Shown here in pieces: positions 21,148 to 28,548 of a DNA stretch of 64,000 nucleotides. The notes below the pieces were generated by a model, which was not told where the DNA came from, searched no databases, and saw only the letters and a list, made by a program, of their open reading frames with translations. Position 1 is the first letter of the stretch. Every line of letters begins with the position of its first letter. Made by a program: the position numbers and the translations under genes. The DNA comes from CALAED01 sp036378315 (GTDB lineage Bacteria > Actinomycetota > Actinomycetes > Streptosporangiales > Streptosporangiaceae): positions 1 to 64,000 of the forward strand of contig DASUWU010000064.1 of the NCBI GenBank assembly GCA_036378315.1, read 5' to 3'.

Positions 21148-21885
21148 TCATCCGTTCAGCGTGTCTCTGAGTCCGGTGGAGACCAGCACGGTGTGCAGCC
21201 GCAGGGTGAGCGCGGCGATCTCACGGGCGGCGTCTTCGGCGCGCCCGTGCGCGCCCGGCGAGCGTTGCCGCAGCAGCGGGGCGATCATCCGTTCGATCAA
21301 GCCGACCTCGCGCTCGGCGGCGGCCTTGACCGCGCGCAGGTGGCGCACCTCGAACCCGAATGCGCCAAGGGCCGCCGCCGTCCTGGCGATGGACAGCGCT
21401 TCCCCATCGTAGTGGCCGCTCGTACGCCGGATCAGACCGAACTCCTCCAGCTGCGTGAGCAAGGCCTCGTCGATGCCGGCGCCGTCGATGAGCTGCCTGC
21501 GGGTGAGCATGAGGGCGGCGGGCGCGTCCCTGTCGCCCGGCAGCCGCAGCCGCGCGTCGTCGGCCCCGTCGGCCGCGACGAGCGTGCGGGGGCGGCGGAC
21601 CGCGCCCGGCGCACCCGGCGGCTCGCCCAGGTCGCGGGCGTCCAGCCGTTCCTTGATGACACGCAGCGGCAGGTAGTGGTCGCGCTGCGCGGCGAGGATG
21701 AAGCGCAGGCGCTCGACGTCGCCGTGACTGAACTTGCGATAGCCGGACGGGGTGCGCGCCGGCTCGATCAGGCCCTCGGACTCCAGGAACCTGATCTTCG
21801 AGATGGTGACGTCGGGAAACTCCCCCTGGAGCAGGCCCAGCACCTCGCCGATCGTCATGTGCGACCTGGCGGCCTGGGAGCTCAT
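21148..21885 (-). CDS. ftsR: MerR family regulator FtsR-like (Rv1828)
   Basis: 245 residues. The N-terminal MerR domain (about 10-80) contains MTIGEVLGLLQGEFPDVTIS, given here by its first part, and IRFLESEGLIEPARTPSGYRKF. The long C-terminal half is helical. In Corynebacterium the orthologue FtsR activates ftsZ transcription, and Rv1828 binds its own promoter. It sits between the FHA protein and the bifunctional nuclease exactly as in mycobacteria. The ATG at 21885 is the natural start before SSQAARSHMTIGEV; an upstream in-frame extension would be translated through the FHA gene end and has no conserved content. Confidence 0.88.
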   Translation of the reverse strand: MSSQAARSHMTIGEVLGLLQGEFPDVTISKIRFLESEGLIEPARTPSGYRKFSHGDVERLRFILAAQRDHYLPLRVIKERLDARDLGEPPGAPGAVRRPRTLVAADGADDARLRLPGDRDAPAALMLTRRQLIDGAGIDEALLTQLEEFGLIRRTSGHYDGEALSIARTAAALGAFGFEVRHLRAVKAAAEREVGLIERMIAPLLRQRSPGAHGRAEDAAREIAALTLRLHTVLVSTGLRDTLNG

Positions 21886-21928
21886 GCCGGCGGCTCCGGC
21901 ACGGCACCTCCCGGGGCTCCTCGGCCCG

Positions 21929-22483
21929 TCATAGAGTCCCTGTCGGGCGGCCGTCGCCGGCGTGCTGGGGGTTGGTGAGGAACACCAGCCGGAACTTGCC
22001 GATCTGGACCTCGTCGCCCCCCGACAGGCCCGCCTCGTCGATCCGCTCACGGTTGACGTACGTGCCGTTGAGGCTGCCCACGTCGCGTACGGAAAAGGTC
22101 GTGCCGTGCCGGTAGAACTCGGCGTGCCGCCGGGACACGGTCACGTCGTCGAGGAAGATGTCGCTCTCCGGGTGCCGGCCGGCCGACGTGCGCTCGCTGT
22201 CGAGCAGGAACCTGCTGCCCGCGTTGGGCCCACGCTTGACCACGAGCAGCGCCGTGCCCGGCGGCAGCGCCTCGACCGCCACCTGATCGGGGGAGACCTC
22301 TTCGACCTGCTCCGGCTCGCCCAGCGCCTCGATGCCGCCGAGCGCGATCGTCGAGGTGGACTCCCCTGGAGCCTCCCCCGGCGCCGGCGGCACGTTCCGC
22401 GTCAGCGGCCGGCCACAGTTCGAGCAGAAGCGGGCATCAGCCGGATTGGCGTGACCGCACTGCGTGCAGTAGACGCTCGGCAT
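21929..22483 (-). CDS. garA: GarA/OdhI-like FHA domain protein with zinc ribbon
   Basis: 184 residues. The N-terminal zinc ribbon has two CxxC pairs (YCTQCG and FCSNCG). A Thr-containing segment ESTSTIALGG at about 42-51 resembles the phospho-Thr site of GarA/OdhI. The FHA domain covers about 78-170 and has the phosphopeptide-binding residues in GRHPESDIFLDD, TVSRRHAEF and SLNGTYVN. In relatives the unphosphorylated protein inhibits 2-oxoglutarate metabolism and is switched off by PknB/PknG phosphorylation. The zinc ribbon, present in Streptomyces-type homologues, is absent from mycobacterial GarA as I recall. Gene symbol by homology. Confidence 0.85.
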   Translation of the reverse strand: MPSVYCTQCGHANPADARFCSNCGRPLTRNVPPAPGEAPGESTSTIALGGIEALGEPEQVEEVSPDQVAVEALPPGTALLVVKRGPNAGSRFLLDSERTSAGRHPESDIFLDDVTVSRRHAEFYRHGTTFSVRDVGSLNGTYVNRERIDEAGLSGGDEVQIGKFRLVFLTNPQHAGDGRPTGTL

Positions 22484-22728
22484 CGATCGGCTCGGCCTCC
22501 TACCTGGTCCTCCCCCGCCCCACCACGACGGTTTTGGCAACCTATGCGGGTCAACCCCGCGGGTCAATGGCAACGGCGCACTACCTGCCCCCACAAGCTA
22601 CCTTCGTACGTGATCGCAGGTCTACGCCGCCGCGCGGGCACATCCGGCCACGCCTGGACCACCAGTACCCCACGAAGCAGATCCCCCGGTCGGCTCGCGG
22701 CGCCCCACGTGTCGGCAGGGCTCCGTCC

Positions 22729-23502
22729 TCATGACCGTATCGCGTTGACGGCCATCGTCTCTCGCTGCGTGATCAAACCGTTGGCTCCGACGCTCTTCAA
22801 CGTCTTCATCACCCCGCCGGGGATGTTGAGCGCGGTGGCGAGCGTATGGGGGTCGCCGATGGCCAGCAGGCGGTACGGCGGCGCGATGCGCCTGCCGTCC
22901 ATGTCGATGCCCCCGCCGGGCGGGTCGACGAAGTAGCTGTCCACGCCGGCCCGCACGTCGTTGACCTGGATCACCTCCGCGCCCGCGTCTCGCAGCTCCT
23001 CGACCGTATCGAGCAGCATGCTCGCCTGTACCCGCCCGCCGGGGTCGTCGATGGACAGTTCGATGCCCGGCCCGGTGGCCGGCAGGGTGCCGGCGAGGAT
23101 GCCGTACGTCTCGGCGCGGCGCCGCGCCTCGTCCAGCGCGGCCGCGCCCTGCCCGTCGCGCTCGAGCCTGGCCTTGGTGTCCTCGAGATCGCGCAGGTCC
23201 CCGCGCAGCCGGTCGGAACGCTCCGACAGGTCCGACAGGATCCCGACGAGCTCGTCCTGCCGCGCGGTCGCGAACGTCGTGTCGGCCCGGTTGGACTTGA
23301 CCTGGGCGGCGACGGCGAAGCCGAGGAGCAGGCTGAGCACGCACACGACCAGTTGGCTCCGGGTCGCGCGCGGCCGCAGCAGCGCCCAGGCCCGGGCCAG
23401 GTCCGCCGGCGCCCTCCGCCGCTCCGTACCTTCCCGCACCTGACCGTCGGTGGACTCCGCCCGGCTGCCGGCCGGCTCGGCACGGTTGTCCGTCCCGCTC
23501 AT
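22729..23502 (-). CDS. DUF881 family membrane protein (Rv1825-like)
   Basis: 257 residues: a disordered N-terminal tail, one membrane helix at about 52-72 (SQLVVCVLSLLLGFAVAAQV), a coiled coil at 80-130 and an extracytoplasmic DUF881 domain. The domain is visible as GPGIELSIDDPGG, RDAGAEVIQVNDVRAG and the C-terminal GGVMKTLKSVGANGLITQRE. This is the third member of the DUF881-DUF1290-DUF881 trio; the family is linked to the cell envelope and division but has no proven activity. Its ATG overlaps the DUF1290 stop by four bases. Confidence 0.87.
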   Translation of the reverse strand: MSGTDNRAEPAGSRAESTDGQVREGTERRRAPADLARAWALLRPRATRSQLVVCVLSLLLGFAVAAQVKSNRADTTFATARQDELVGILSDLSERSDRLRGDLRDLEDTKARLERDGQGAAALDEARRRAETYGILAGTLPATGPGIELSIDDPGGRVQASMLLDTVEELRDAGAEVIQVNDVRAGVDSYFVDPPGGGIDMDGRRIAPPYRLLAIGDPHTLATALNIPGGVMKTLKSVGANGLITQRETMAVNAIRS

Positions 23503-23831
23503 GCCCTGAACAGCTTTCTGCGGATGGCGGCCACGTTGGAGAAGATCCGGATGCCGAGCACGACCACCACGCCGGTGGACAGCTGGGAACCGACGCCGAG
23601 CTGGTCGCCGAGGAACACGATGAGCGCGGCCACGATCGTGTTGCTGACGAAAGAGATGACGAAGACCCTGTCGTCGAAGATCCCCTCCAGCTTGGCCCGC
23701 AGCCCGCCGAACATCGCGTCCAGCGCGGCGACGATGGCGATCGGCAGGTAGGGCTGCAGCCACAGCGGGACGGTCGGCTGCAGGACCAGGCCCAGAGCGG
23801 CGCCGATCACGAGACCGATCAATGGGATCAC
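23499..23831 (-). CDS. sbp: Small basic protein Sbp (DUF1290)
   Basis: 110 residues with three or four membrane helices, starting MIPLIGLVIGAALGLVLQP. The conserved central sequence is LPIAIVAALDAMFGGLRA with IRIFSNVAAIRR near the C-terminus. Sbp homologues sit beside division or envelope genes in Gram-positive bacteria. It overlaps both DUF881 genes by four bases, so the trio is translated as a unit. The GTG at 23831 gives the usual 110-residue length. Confidence 0.9.
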   Translation of the reverse strand: MIPLIGLVIGAALGLVLQPTVPLWLQPYLPIAIVAALDAMFGGLRAKLEGIFDDRVFVISFVSNTIVAALIVFLGDQLGVGSQLSTGVVVVLGIRIFSNVAAIRRKLFRA

Positions 23832-24682
23832 CGGCGCGCCTCCTCTCGCGCGTAGCGAAGCCGCAGCGCCGCCGCCGGCGGCATCCGGGCGCCCTCCACC
23901 TCGCGCTCGTCGAACCTGATGCCGAACTGACCCTTGAGGGTACGGAAGTGCTCCCCGGCCGCCGAGCCGTCGAAGGCGTTCCTGAGGCGGCCGCCGCCGA
24001 GGGCCGTGACCTCGTACGGGGGTGACAGCGGCCGGTAGTCGACGAGGACGGCGTCGCCGGCCGCCCGGATGGCCGTGGTGGACGTCAGGCGCTGGCCGTT
24101 GACGGCGATCGCGGTGGCCCCGGCCGCCCACAGCCCGTTGACGAGGATCTGCAGGTCCTGGTCGTAGATCCGGCCGGCGGCGGCGCCCTCGTCGGTCGGG
24201 GCGCCTGGCCGCGCGTCGTCCACCGTGACGGCCAGCCCCGAGCCGGTGCGCGGCGTGGCTGCCGCGGCGTCGGCGGCGCGCGCCAGTTCGCGCCGGACGC
24301 GCGTGCCGGCGGCGCTGCTGGCCAGCGCGGCGGCCCGGGCCCGCTCGGTGCCGGCGCGGACGGCTTCGAGCCGGCGCTGCAGCGCGTCGGATTCGGCGGT
24401 ACGGTCGCGGATCTCCGCGATGAGCCGGTGCCGTTCCCTGACCGCGGCGGGTTCGTGCCGGTGCACCTGCAGGGCGGCGACCGCCCCCAGCAGGCCGGCG
24501 AGCGCGAGGATCGCAGCCGCCCCGAGACCACGGCGCCGCCCACCGGCCGTTTTCGCCGGCCGCCGGGCCGCCGCCGCGTACCCGGGGTCGAGCGCATCGC
24601 CGGCGAAGAGGTCGGCGAGCAGGGACATCGACGCGTCCGCGCGTCGCGCCGCATCGGGCGTTCGCCCCTGTCCCTCCAGCAC
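23828..24682 (-). CDS. DUF881 family membrane protein (Rv1823-like)
   Basis: 284 residues. The N-terminal conserved segment is ASMSLLADLFAGDALDPGYAAAA, given by its ends ASMSLLADLF and DPGYAAA. One membrane helix lies at about 52-70, a coiled coil follows (RERHRLIAEIRDRTAESDAL), then the DUF881 domain with TGSGLAVTVDDARPG, VNGLWAAGATAIAVNGQRL and RTLKGQFGIRF. The GTG at 24682 is inferred because homologues start 15-20 residues before MSLL; the ATG at 24628 is the alternative. First gene of the trio on the minus strand, directly facing the inserted cassette. Confidence 0.83.
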   Translation of the reverse strand: MLEGQGRTPDAARRADASMSLLADLFAGDALDPGYAAAARRPAKTAGGRRRGLGAAAILALAGLLGAVAALQVHRHEPAAVRERHRLIAEIRDRTAESDALQRRLEAVRAGTERARAAALASSAAGTRVRRELARAADAAAATPRTGSGLAVTVDDARPGAPTDEGAAAGRIYDQDLQILVNGLWAAGATAIAVNGQRLTSTTAIRAAGDAVLVDYRPLSPPYEVTALGGGRLRNAFDGSAAGEHFRTLKGQFGIRFDEREVEGARMPPAAALRLRYAREEARR

Positions 24683-24854
24683 CCGGCCTATTGTGGCAAG
24701 CCCAGGTCGCCGCCGGGGACGGTGCGGGCCAACGGATCCGGCACGCGGAAAGCCGCCGCCCGCCCGCGCACGCCGACACTCCCCCGCCACAGGCCGCGCT
24801 CTCTCTGCCACTAACGGCCGCAACTAACAAAAGGCCGACATGTTGGACATAGCG

Positions 24855-24878
24855 CCCAGGAATGTGGCGCCTCCTGGG
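24855..24878. promoter_or_regulatory. Inverted repeat upstream of the Crp/Fnr gene
   Basis: CCCAGGA at 24855-24861 and TCCTGGG at 24872-24878 form a perfect 7-bp dyad with a 10-base centre, about 95 bases before the crp-like start. It could be an operator for the regulator itself. Confidence 0.35.
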
Positions 24879-24972
24879 GCATCCGGAAGCCGGTGACCGG
24901 CAGCCTGCCGCATCGGAAGTGGTCCAGGTCGAGGCGCTTGACGGCGAACATGGCGGCCCATACGACGGCATC

Positions 24973-25653
24973 ATGACGAAGTGGCCTGAATCCAGCTTCT
25001 TAGCGGGGGTACCAGCGTCGAGTCGGACGGAACTGCTCCATCTAGGAACGAGCCGTGTATATGAACCACGACATCGGCTGGTCGATGAAGGCGACGAATC
25101 CACCTTCGTGGTGCTGCTGTGCGCCGGCTGCGTCAAGATCGAGGGGCGCCTGGAAGACGGGCGGCAATCACTGCTCGCCATCCGAGCTCGTGGCGACCTC
25201 GTCGGCGAGATGGCCGCTTTCGATGGGGGGCCGCGTTCGGCCACGGTGGTTTGCGCCGGCCGAGTTGCCGCGAACATCATCCCGCGCGGCGACTTCCTGC
25301 GCCTTCTCCGCACTCGCGCGGACGTGAGTCTCGCGGTCAACCGGATGCTCGTCGCGAGGCTGCGGCAGGCGAACCGGCGGCGTCTCGACTTCACCGGCTG
25401 CGAGGCCCCTGTCCGGGTGGCCCGCGTGCTGGTCGAGATCTCCGAGATGTACGGGCGCGCGACGCCGCAGGGCCTGCGCAGCACCGTCAGCCTGGCCCAA
25501 CGCGAACTCGCTGCGCTCAGCGGAACCTCCCGGGAGACCGTAGAGCAAACGCTGCGGCGGCTTCGCAAGGACGGGGCGGTGACGACAAGTTATCGGCTAT
25601 TCACCGTCACCAATCGGCAGGCCCTCCATGATGCCGCACATCTCGGTCCTTGA
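24973..25653 (+). CDS. Crp/Fnr family regulator opening the inserted cassette
   Basis: 226 residues. The cyclic-nucleotide-binding domain covers about 10-125, with the phosphate-binding cassette GEMAAFDGGPRSATVV keeping the Glu and the Arg-Ser pair that contact cAMP in CRP. The dimer helix follows, then a winged helix at 170-215 (LAQRELAALSGTSRETVEQTL). Retention of these residues suggests it can bind a cyclic nucleotide. Codon 10 is TTA (25000-25002), very rare in this GC-rich background. The ATG at 24973 begins at the usual family N-terminus. It ends in a hairpin that separates it from the cyclase-like gene 77 bases on. Confidence 0.85.
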   Translation: MTKWPESSFLAGVPASSRTELLHLGTSRVYEPRHRLVDEGDESTFVVLLCAGCVKIEGRLEDGRQSLLAIRARGDLVGEMAAFDGGPRSATVVCAGRVAANIIPRGDFLRLLRTRADVSLAVNRMLVARLRQANRRRLDFTGCEAPVRVARVLVEISEMYGRATPQGLRSTVSLAQRELAALSGTSRETVEQTLRRLRKDGAVTTSYRLFTVTNRQALHDAAHLGP

Positions 25654-25674
25654 CTCCGTAACAGTGCGGAGTCA
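25651..25674 (+). terminator. Hairpin overlapping the crp stop codon
   Basis: TGACTCCG and CGGAGTCA form a perfect 8-bp stem with an 8-base loop, starting on the TGA stop of the Crp gene. There is no T-run. It may be a terminator or attenuator, or an operator for the downstream operon. Confidence 0.45.
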
Positions 25675-25730
25675 TCCGCGCCGACCCATGGAAGCCTCGA
25701 TCTAACGAAGCTTCACAAGGAGAGACGCAC

Positions 25731-26516
25731 GTGATGGATGCCGACACCCCCATGCGTCGCCTGATCGTCGCCGTCGACGTGCACCGCTACAGCCGGCGAG
25801 ATCCACTGGCTCAGGTCGACGCGCAAAAAGCGCTTATCGAGGCGCTCGACCATGCCGCCGCCAAAGCCGGCCTCGACCGTACGGCGTGGCACCGGCAGTC
25901 CCAGGGCGATGGAGAGCTCGCCATCCTTCCGGCCGACGTCGATGAGGCGCTCGTGGTGGCCGACTTCGTCGAGGAGTTGACGAAGCGGCTTCGCCGCCAG
26001 AACCGCCAGTTGCGCCGCGAGACACGGCTGCGGATGCGCGCGGCGATCCACTCCGGCGTGCTGTCCATGGGCGCCAACGGCTACGCGGGGCCGGGACCGG
26101 TGGAGACCTGTCGTCTGCTGGACGCCGCCCCGCTCAAGGACGCGCTCGCCGCCGCCGACGATGCCGATCTCGCTGTCATCGTGTCGGATCGCTTGTATCG
26201 GGACATCGTCGAGCCCGGCTTCCGCGGACTTCAGCCCAAGCAGTTCTGGCCGGTCCGGGTCATTGTCAAGGAGTACGACGGGACGGGATACATCACCGTG
26301 CCGGGACAAGAGCCGGCACGAACCAGCGGCGAATTGCCAGCCGTCACTCCGGCGCCTCCGCCCACGCCGCCCCCGCCCCAGCCCGCAGGCGGGCCGCCGG
26401 CTGCCAGCACTCATATAACCGTGACCTCCAACGGCTCCGGTGACGCATTCGCGGGCGACAAGAACATCACGAAGACGTACTACGGGGTAGGCGACCATGG
26501 CCGACGACGACGGTGA
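25731..26516 (+). CDS. Class III nucleotide cyclase-like protein with C-terminal signalling motif
   Basis: 261 residues. Residues 9-190 follow the class III cyclase pattern: metal Asp16 in VAVDVHRYS, Asp60 in QSQGDGELAIL, then LRMRAAIHSGVL and PVETCRLLDA. The catalytic Asn of the VNxAxR motif appears replaced (PVETCR), and the purine-selecting Lys before GDG is Gln or Ser. Activity is therefore doubtful. A Pro-rich linker at 206-225 leads to GSGDAFAGDKNITKTYYG at 235-252, repeated in the next protein. AAGGAGAG precedes the GTG at 25731; the ATG at 25734 is equally likely. The 3' end overlaps the next gene by 20 bases. Confidence 0.72.
   Translation: MMDADTPMRRLIVAVDVHRYSRRDPLAQVDAQKALIEALDHAAAKAGLDRTAWHRQSQGDGELAILPADVDEALVVADFVEELTKRLRRQNRQLRRETRLRMRAAIHSGVLSMGANGYAGPGPVETCRLLDAAPLKDALAAADDADLAVIVSDRLYRDIVEPGFRGLQPKQFWPVRVIVKEYDGTGYITVPGQEPARTSGELPAVTPAPPPTPPPPQPAGGPPAASTHITVTSNGSGDAFAGDKNITKTYYGVGDHGRRRR
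26437..26468 (+). repeat. Motif-encoding repeat, copy 1
   Basis: 32 bases at the 3' end of the cyclase-like gene that match 26705-26736 at 30 of 32 positions. Both are read in frame and encode GDAFAGDK. The identity includes third codon positions. Confidence 0.85.
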
Positions 26517-28548
26517 CAAGCCAGAACGACCGGACCCCGGAAACGGGGGCGCCGCCGACCCGGGTCCGCAGACCGACACGAACGACGCGGACGGCGGACG
26601 TCGTGAAGACGACGGTCATGGGGGCAAGAAAGAGATCGACGAAGATCCCGCTGGTCGCCGTGAACTCGAGCGGGTACGAAGAATCAAGGTGGCGTCGCTG
26701 GGTCCCGGTGACGCTTTCGCGGGCGACAAGTACATCTACAATCTCCGTCCGCCCGGCACCGATGACCTCTGGCCGGTTCACAAGCTGACCGAGGCGAAGC
26801 AACGAGAACTCGTCGATCGGTTCGCGGGGACACCGTCCCGGAAGCGGCTGATCGACCTGCTCGGTACCGAGTACGTCGCCGTGCTCCAGGGCCGAGCTAG
26901 CACCGGGCGCCGAACGGCTGCGCTCGGCGCACTCGCTCACTCGTCGAAGACAGTGGCGGTCATCGAGGGCACCCATGCACCCGCAGCGCTCCGGCCGGAC
27001 GACATCGAACCCCGTCACGGCTATGTCTACGATGCCACTGAAGCGGACTGGGCCGGACGGCTCACAGAACCCGCCCTGCTCGGTTGCCAGGACATGCTCG
27101 CCCGGTGTGACGCGCGGCTCGTGGTGCTCGTGTCCCCCCAAGCCGACATCACGGCTGTGGTCGACCGCGTGGTGTTCCATCAGCCACCGAGCGTCATGGA
27201 GGTCTTGTATCAGCATCTGCGCCATGCGCTACCCGACCACAAGACGGACGATATCGTGCGGCAGGTCTCGCTCGATCTGCGCCTGCCCGCAGACGCGGCG
27301 CGGTTGGCCAAGGCACTGGCGGATGGCCTGGCGAGGGGGCTGTCTGTCCAGGACATCTGCGCATCCCAGCCCGATCCACTCCGCGATGAGGTTCGCGGTC
27401 TCCTGCGCCAGGAGGATCGTCATCAGGACCTCGCCAGACGGGCTTTCATGATCGCCTGGGCGGTTCTGGATGGAGTGTCCGCCGTGGATATCTGCCGGGC
27501 CGCGCAGGCCCTCGCTGAATCATTGTTCGCCGAAGAGGCCAGGCATAAGGACCAGCAGCTCGGTCTGCTACCTTTTGGCGCCGACCTCGACCAATGGCTT
27601 GATTACGCCCGCCATGAGCCACATGACTACGCCAGCGGACTCGACCGGCGGCTGACCTCGCGTCCGGGATTTCCCCATGCGGTGCTGGATGTCGTCTGGT
27701 TCGACTATGTGGTTGCCCATCGGCCGTTCCTGCGCTGGCTCGAAGGACTCGCGACGGGTCACGACCCCGTGATCCGGATGAAGGCGGCGCGTGCCGTCGG
27801 CCGGCTCGCCGCGCATGACCTCGACTACATCGACCGCAGCTGTTTCACTCCATGGTCACGAGACTGGTCGCCGGCCCTCCGCCAGGCAACCGCCTGGGCT
27901 ATCGAGCAGGTTGTCTGGGATCGTCCGCAGGCACTCGGGCGCATGCTCGAACGCGCGGTGGGGTGGGCCAAGAGCGACGATCTGCCCGAACAGTCCACTG
28001 CGGCGCGACTCTTTGGAACCCTGCTCGGCGCCAGGGATCCGGCGAGGGCGATGCGCGGGCTGCGACGCATCGCCGCGACCAGCGGCACCGAGGGCCTGGC
28101 GCCCATCGTGACCCGCTCGGTTGTCGAGATCTTCGACTGGGGCGTTCGCGCGCATGTCCGGGGCACGCCGCACGTCGCCGGCCTGGAAGTGCAGTTTCGA
28201 GTCGTCGAGGAGCTCAAGGATTGGACGATGTCCCCGTTTCCGGTCGTACGGCATCTCGCAGCCGAGTGTCTCGCCGAGTTGGCCAGGCTGGACGCACCGG
28301 AACGGCCGCCGCTGCTCGCGTTGTGCGACGCGGAACCCGAACCGGTGACCGAACTATGGAGGCGGGTGCTCACCTCTCGGACATGCGGCCAGGAGCCGTG
28401 GCGAGCCCTGGTCGCATGGTCGACGAACGGCTTGGATTTCGTGTCGCTGCGCCAACGCCTCGAACAAGAACCCGAGGTGCGCAAGAAACTGCGCTTTTAC
28501 CTGGACCAGCGCATCGATCGACTAGGCGTTAAGGGGGCCATGGAGTGA
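26497..28548 (+). CDS. STAND-like protein with degenerate P-loop and helical repeats
   Basis: 683 residues. Residues 1-60 are acidic and disordered. GPGDAFAGDKYIYNL at 69-83 repeats the C-terminal motif of the preceding protein. A P-loop-like region follows: GRASTGRRT at 132-140 has Arg where Walker A needs Lys, and the hydrophobic strand LVVLVS lacks the Walker B acidic pair. Residues 240-380 look like a winged-helix or helical adaptor. The remaining 300 residues are Ala/Leu/Arg-rich helices with HEAT-like spacing. The architecture resembles STAND or NLR-like conflict proteins but no close family is identified. It overlaps both neighbours, so the three genes are translated together. Confidence 0.68.
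   Translation: MADDDGDKPERPDPGNGGAADPGPQTDTNDADGGRREDDGHGGKKEIDEDPAGRRELERVRRIKVASLGPGDAFAGDKYIYNLRPPGTDDLWPVHKLTEAKQRELVDRFAGTPSRKRLIDLLGTEYVAVLQGRASTGRRTAALGALAHSSKTVAVIEGTHAPAALRPDDIEPRHGYVYDATEADWAGRLTEPALLGCQDMLARCDARLVVLVSPQADITAVVDRVVFHQPPSVMEVLYQHLRHALPDHKTDDIVRQVSLDLRLPADAARLAKALADGLARGLSVQDICASQPDPLRDEVRGLLRQEDRHQDLARRAFMIAWAVLDGVSAVDICRAAQALAESLFAEEARHKDQQLGLLPFGADLDQWLDYARHEPHDYASGLDRRLTSRPGFPHAVLDVVWFDYVVAHRPFLRWLEGLATGHDPVIRMKAARAVGRLAAHDLDYIDRSCFTPWSRDWSPALRQATAWAIEQVVWDRPQALGRMLERAVGWAKSDDLPEQSTAARLFGTLLGARDPARAMRGLRRIAATSGTEGLAPIVTRSVVEIFDWGVRAHVRGTPHVAGLEVQFRVVEELKDWTMSPFPVVRHLAAECLAELARLDAPERPPLLALCDAEPEPVTELWRRVLTSRTCGQEPWRALVAWSTNGLDFVSLRQRLEQEPEVRKKLRFYLDQRIDRLGVKGAME
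26705..26736 (+). repeat. Motif-encoding repeat, copy 2
   Basis: Second copy of the 32-base sequence at 26437-26468, differing at two A/T positions. It lies inside the 5' region of the STAND-like gene, 268 bases downstream and in the matching reading frame. Confidence 0.85.

Noticed and set aside
22484..22728. Possible gcvH remnant between the DUF881 gene and garA
   Set aside because: No lipoyl-Lys motif or other GcvH sequence is visible in any frame.
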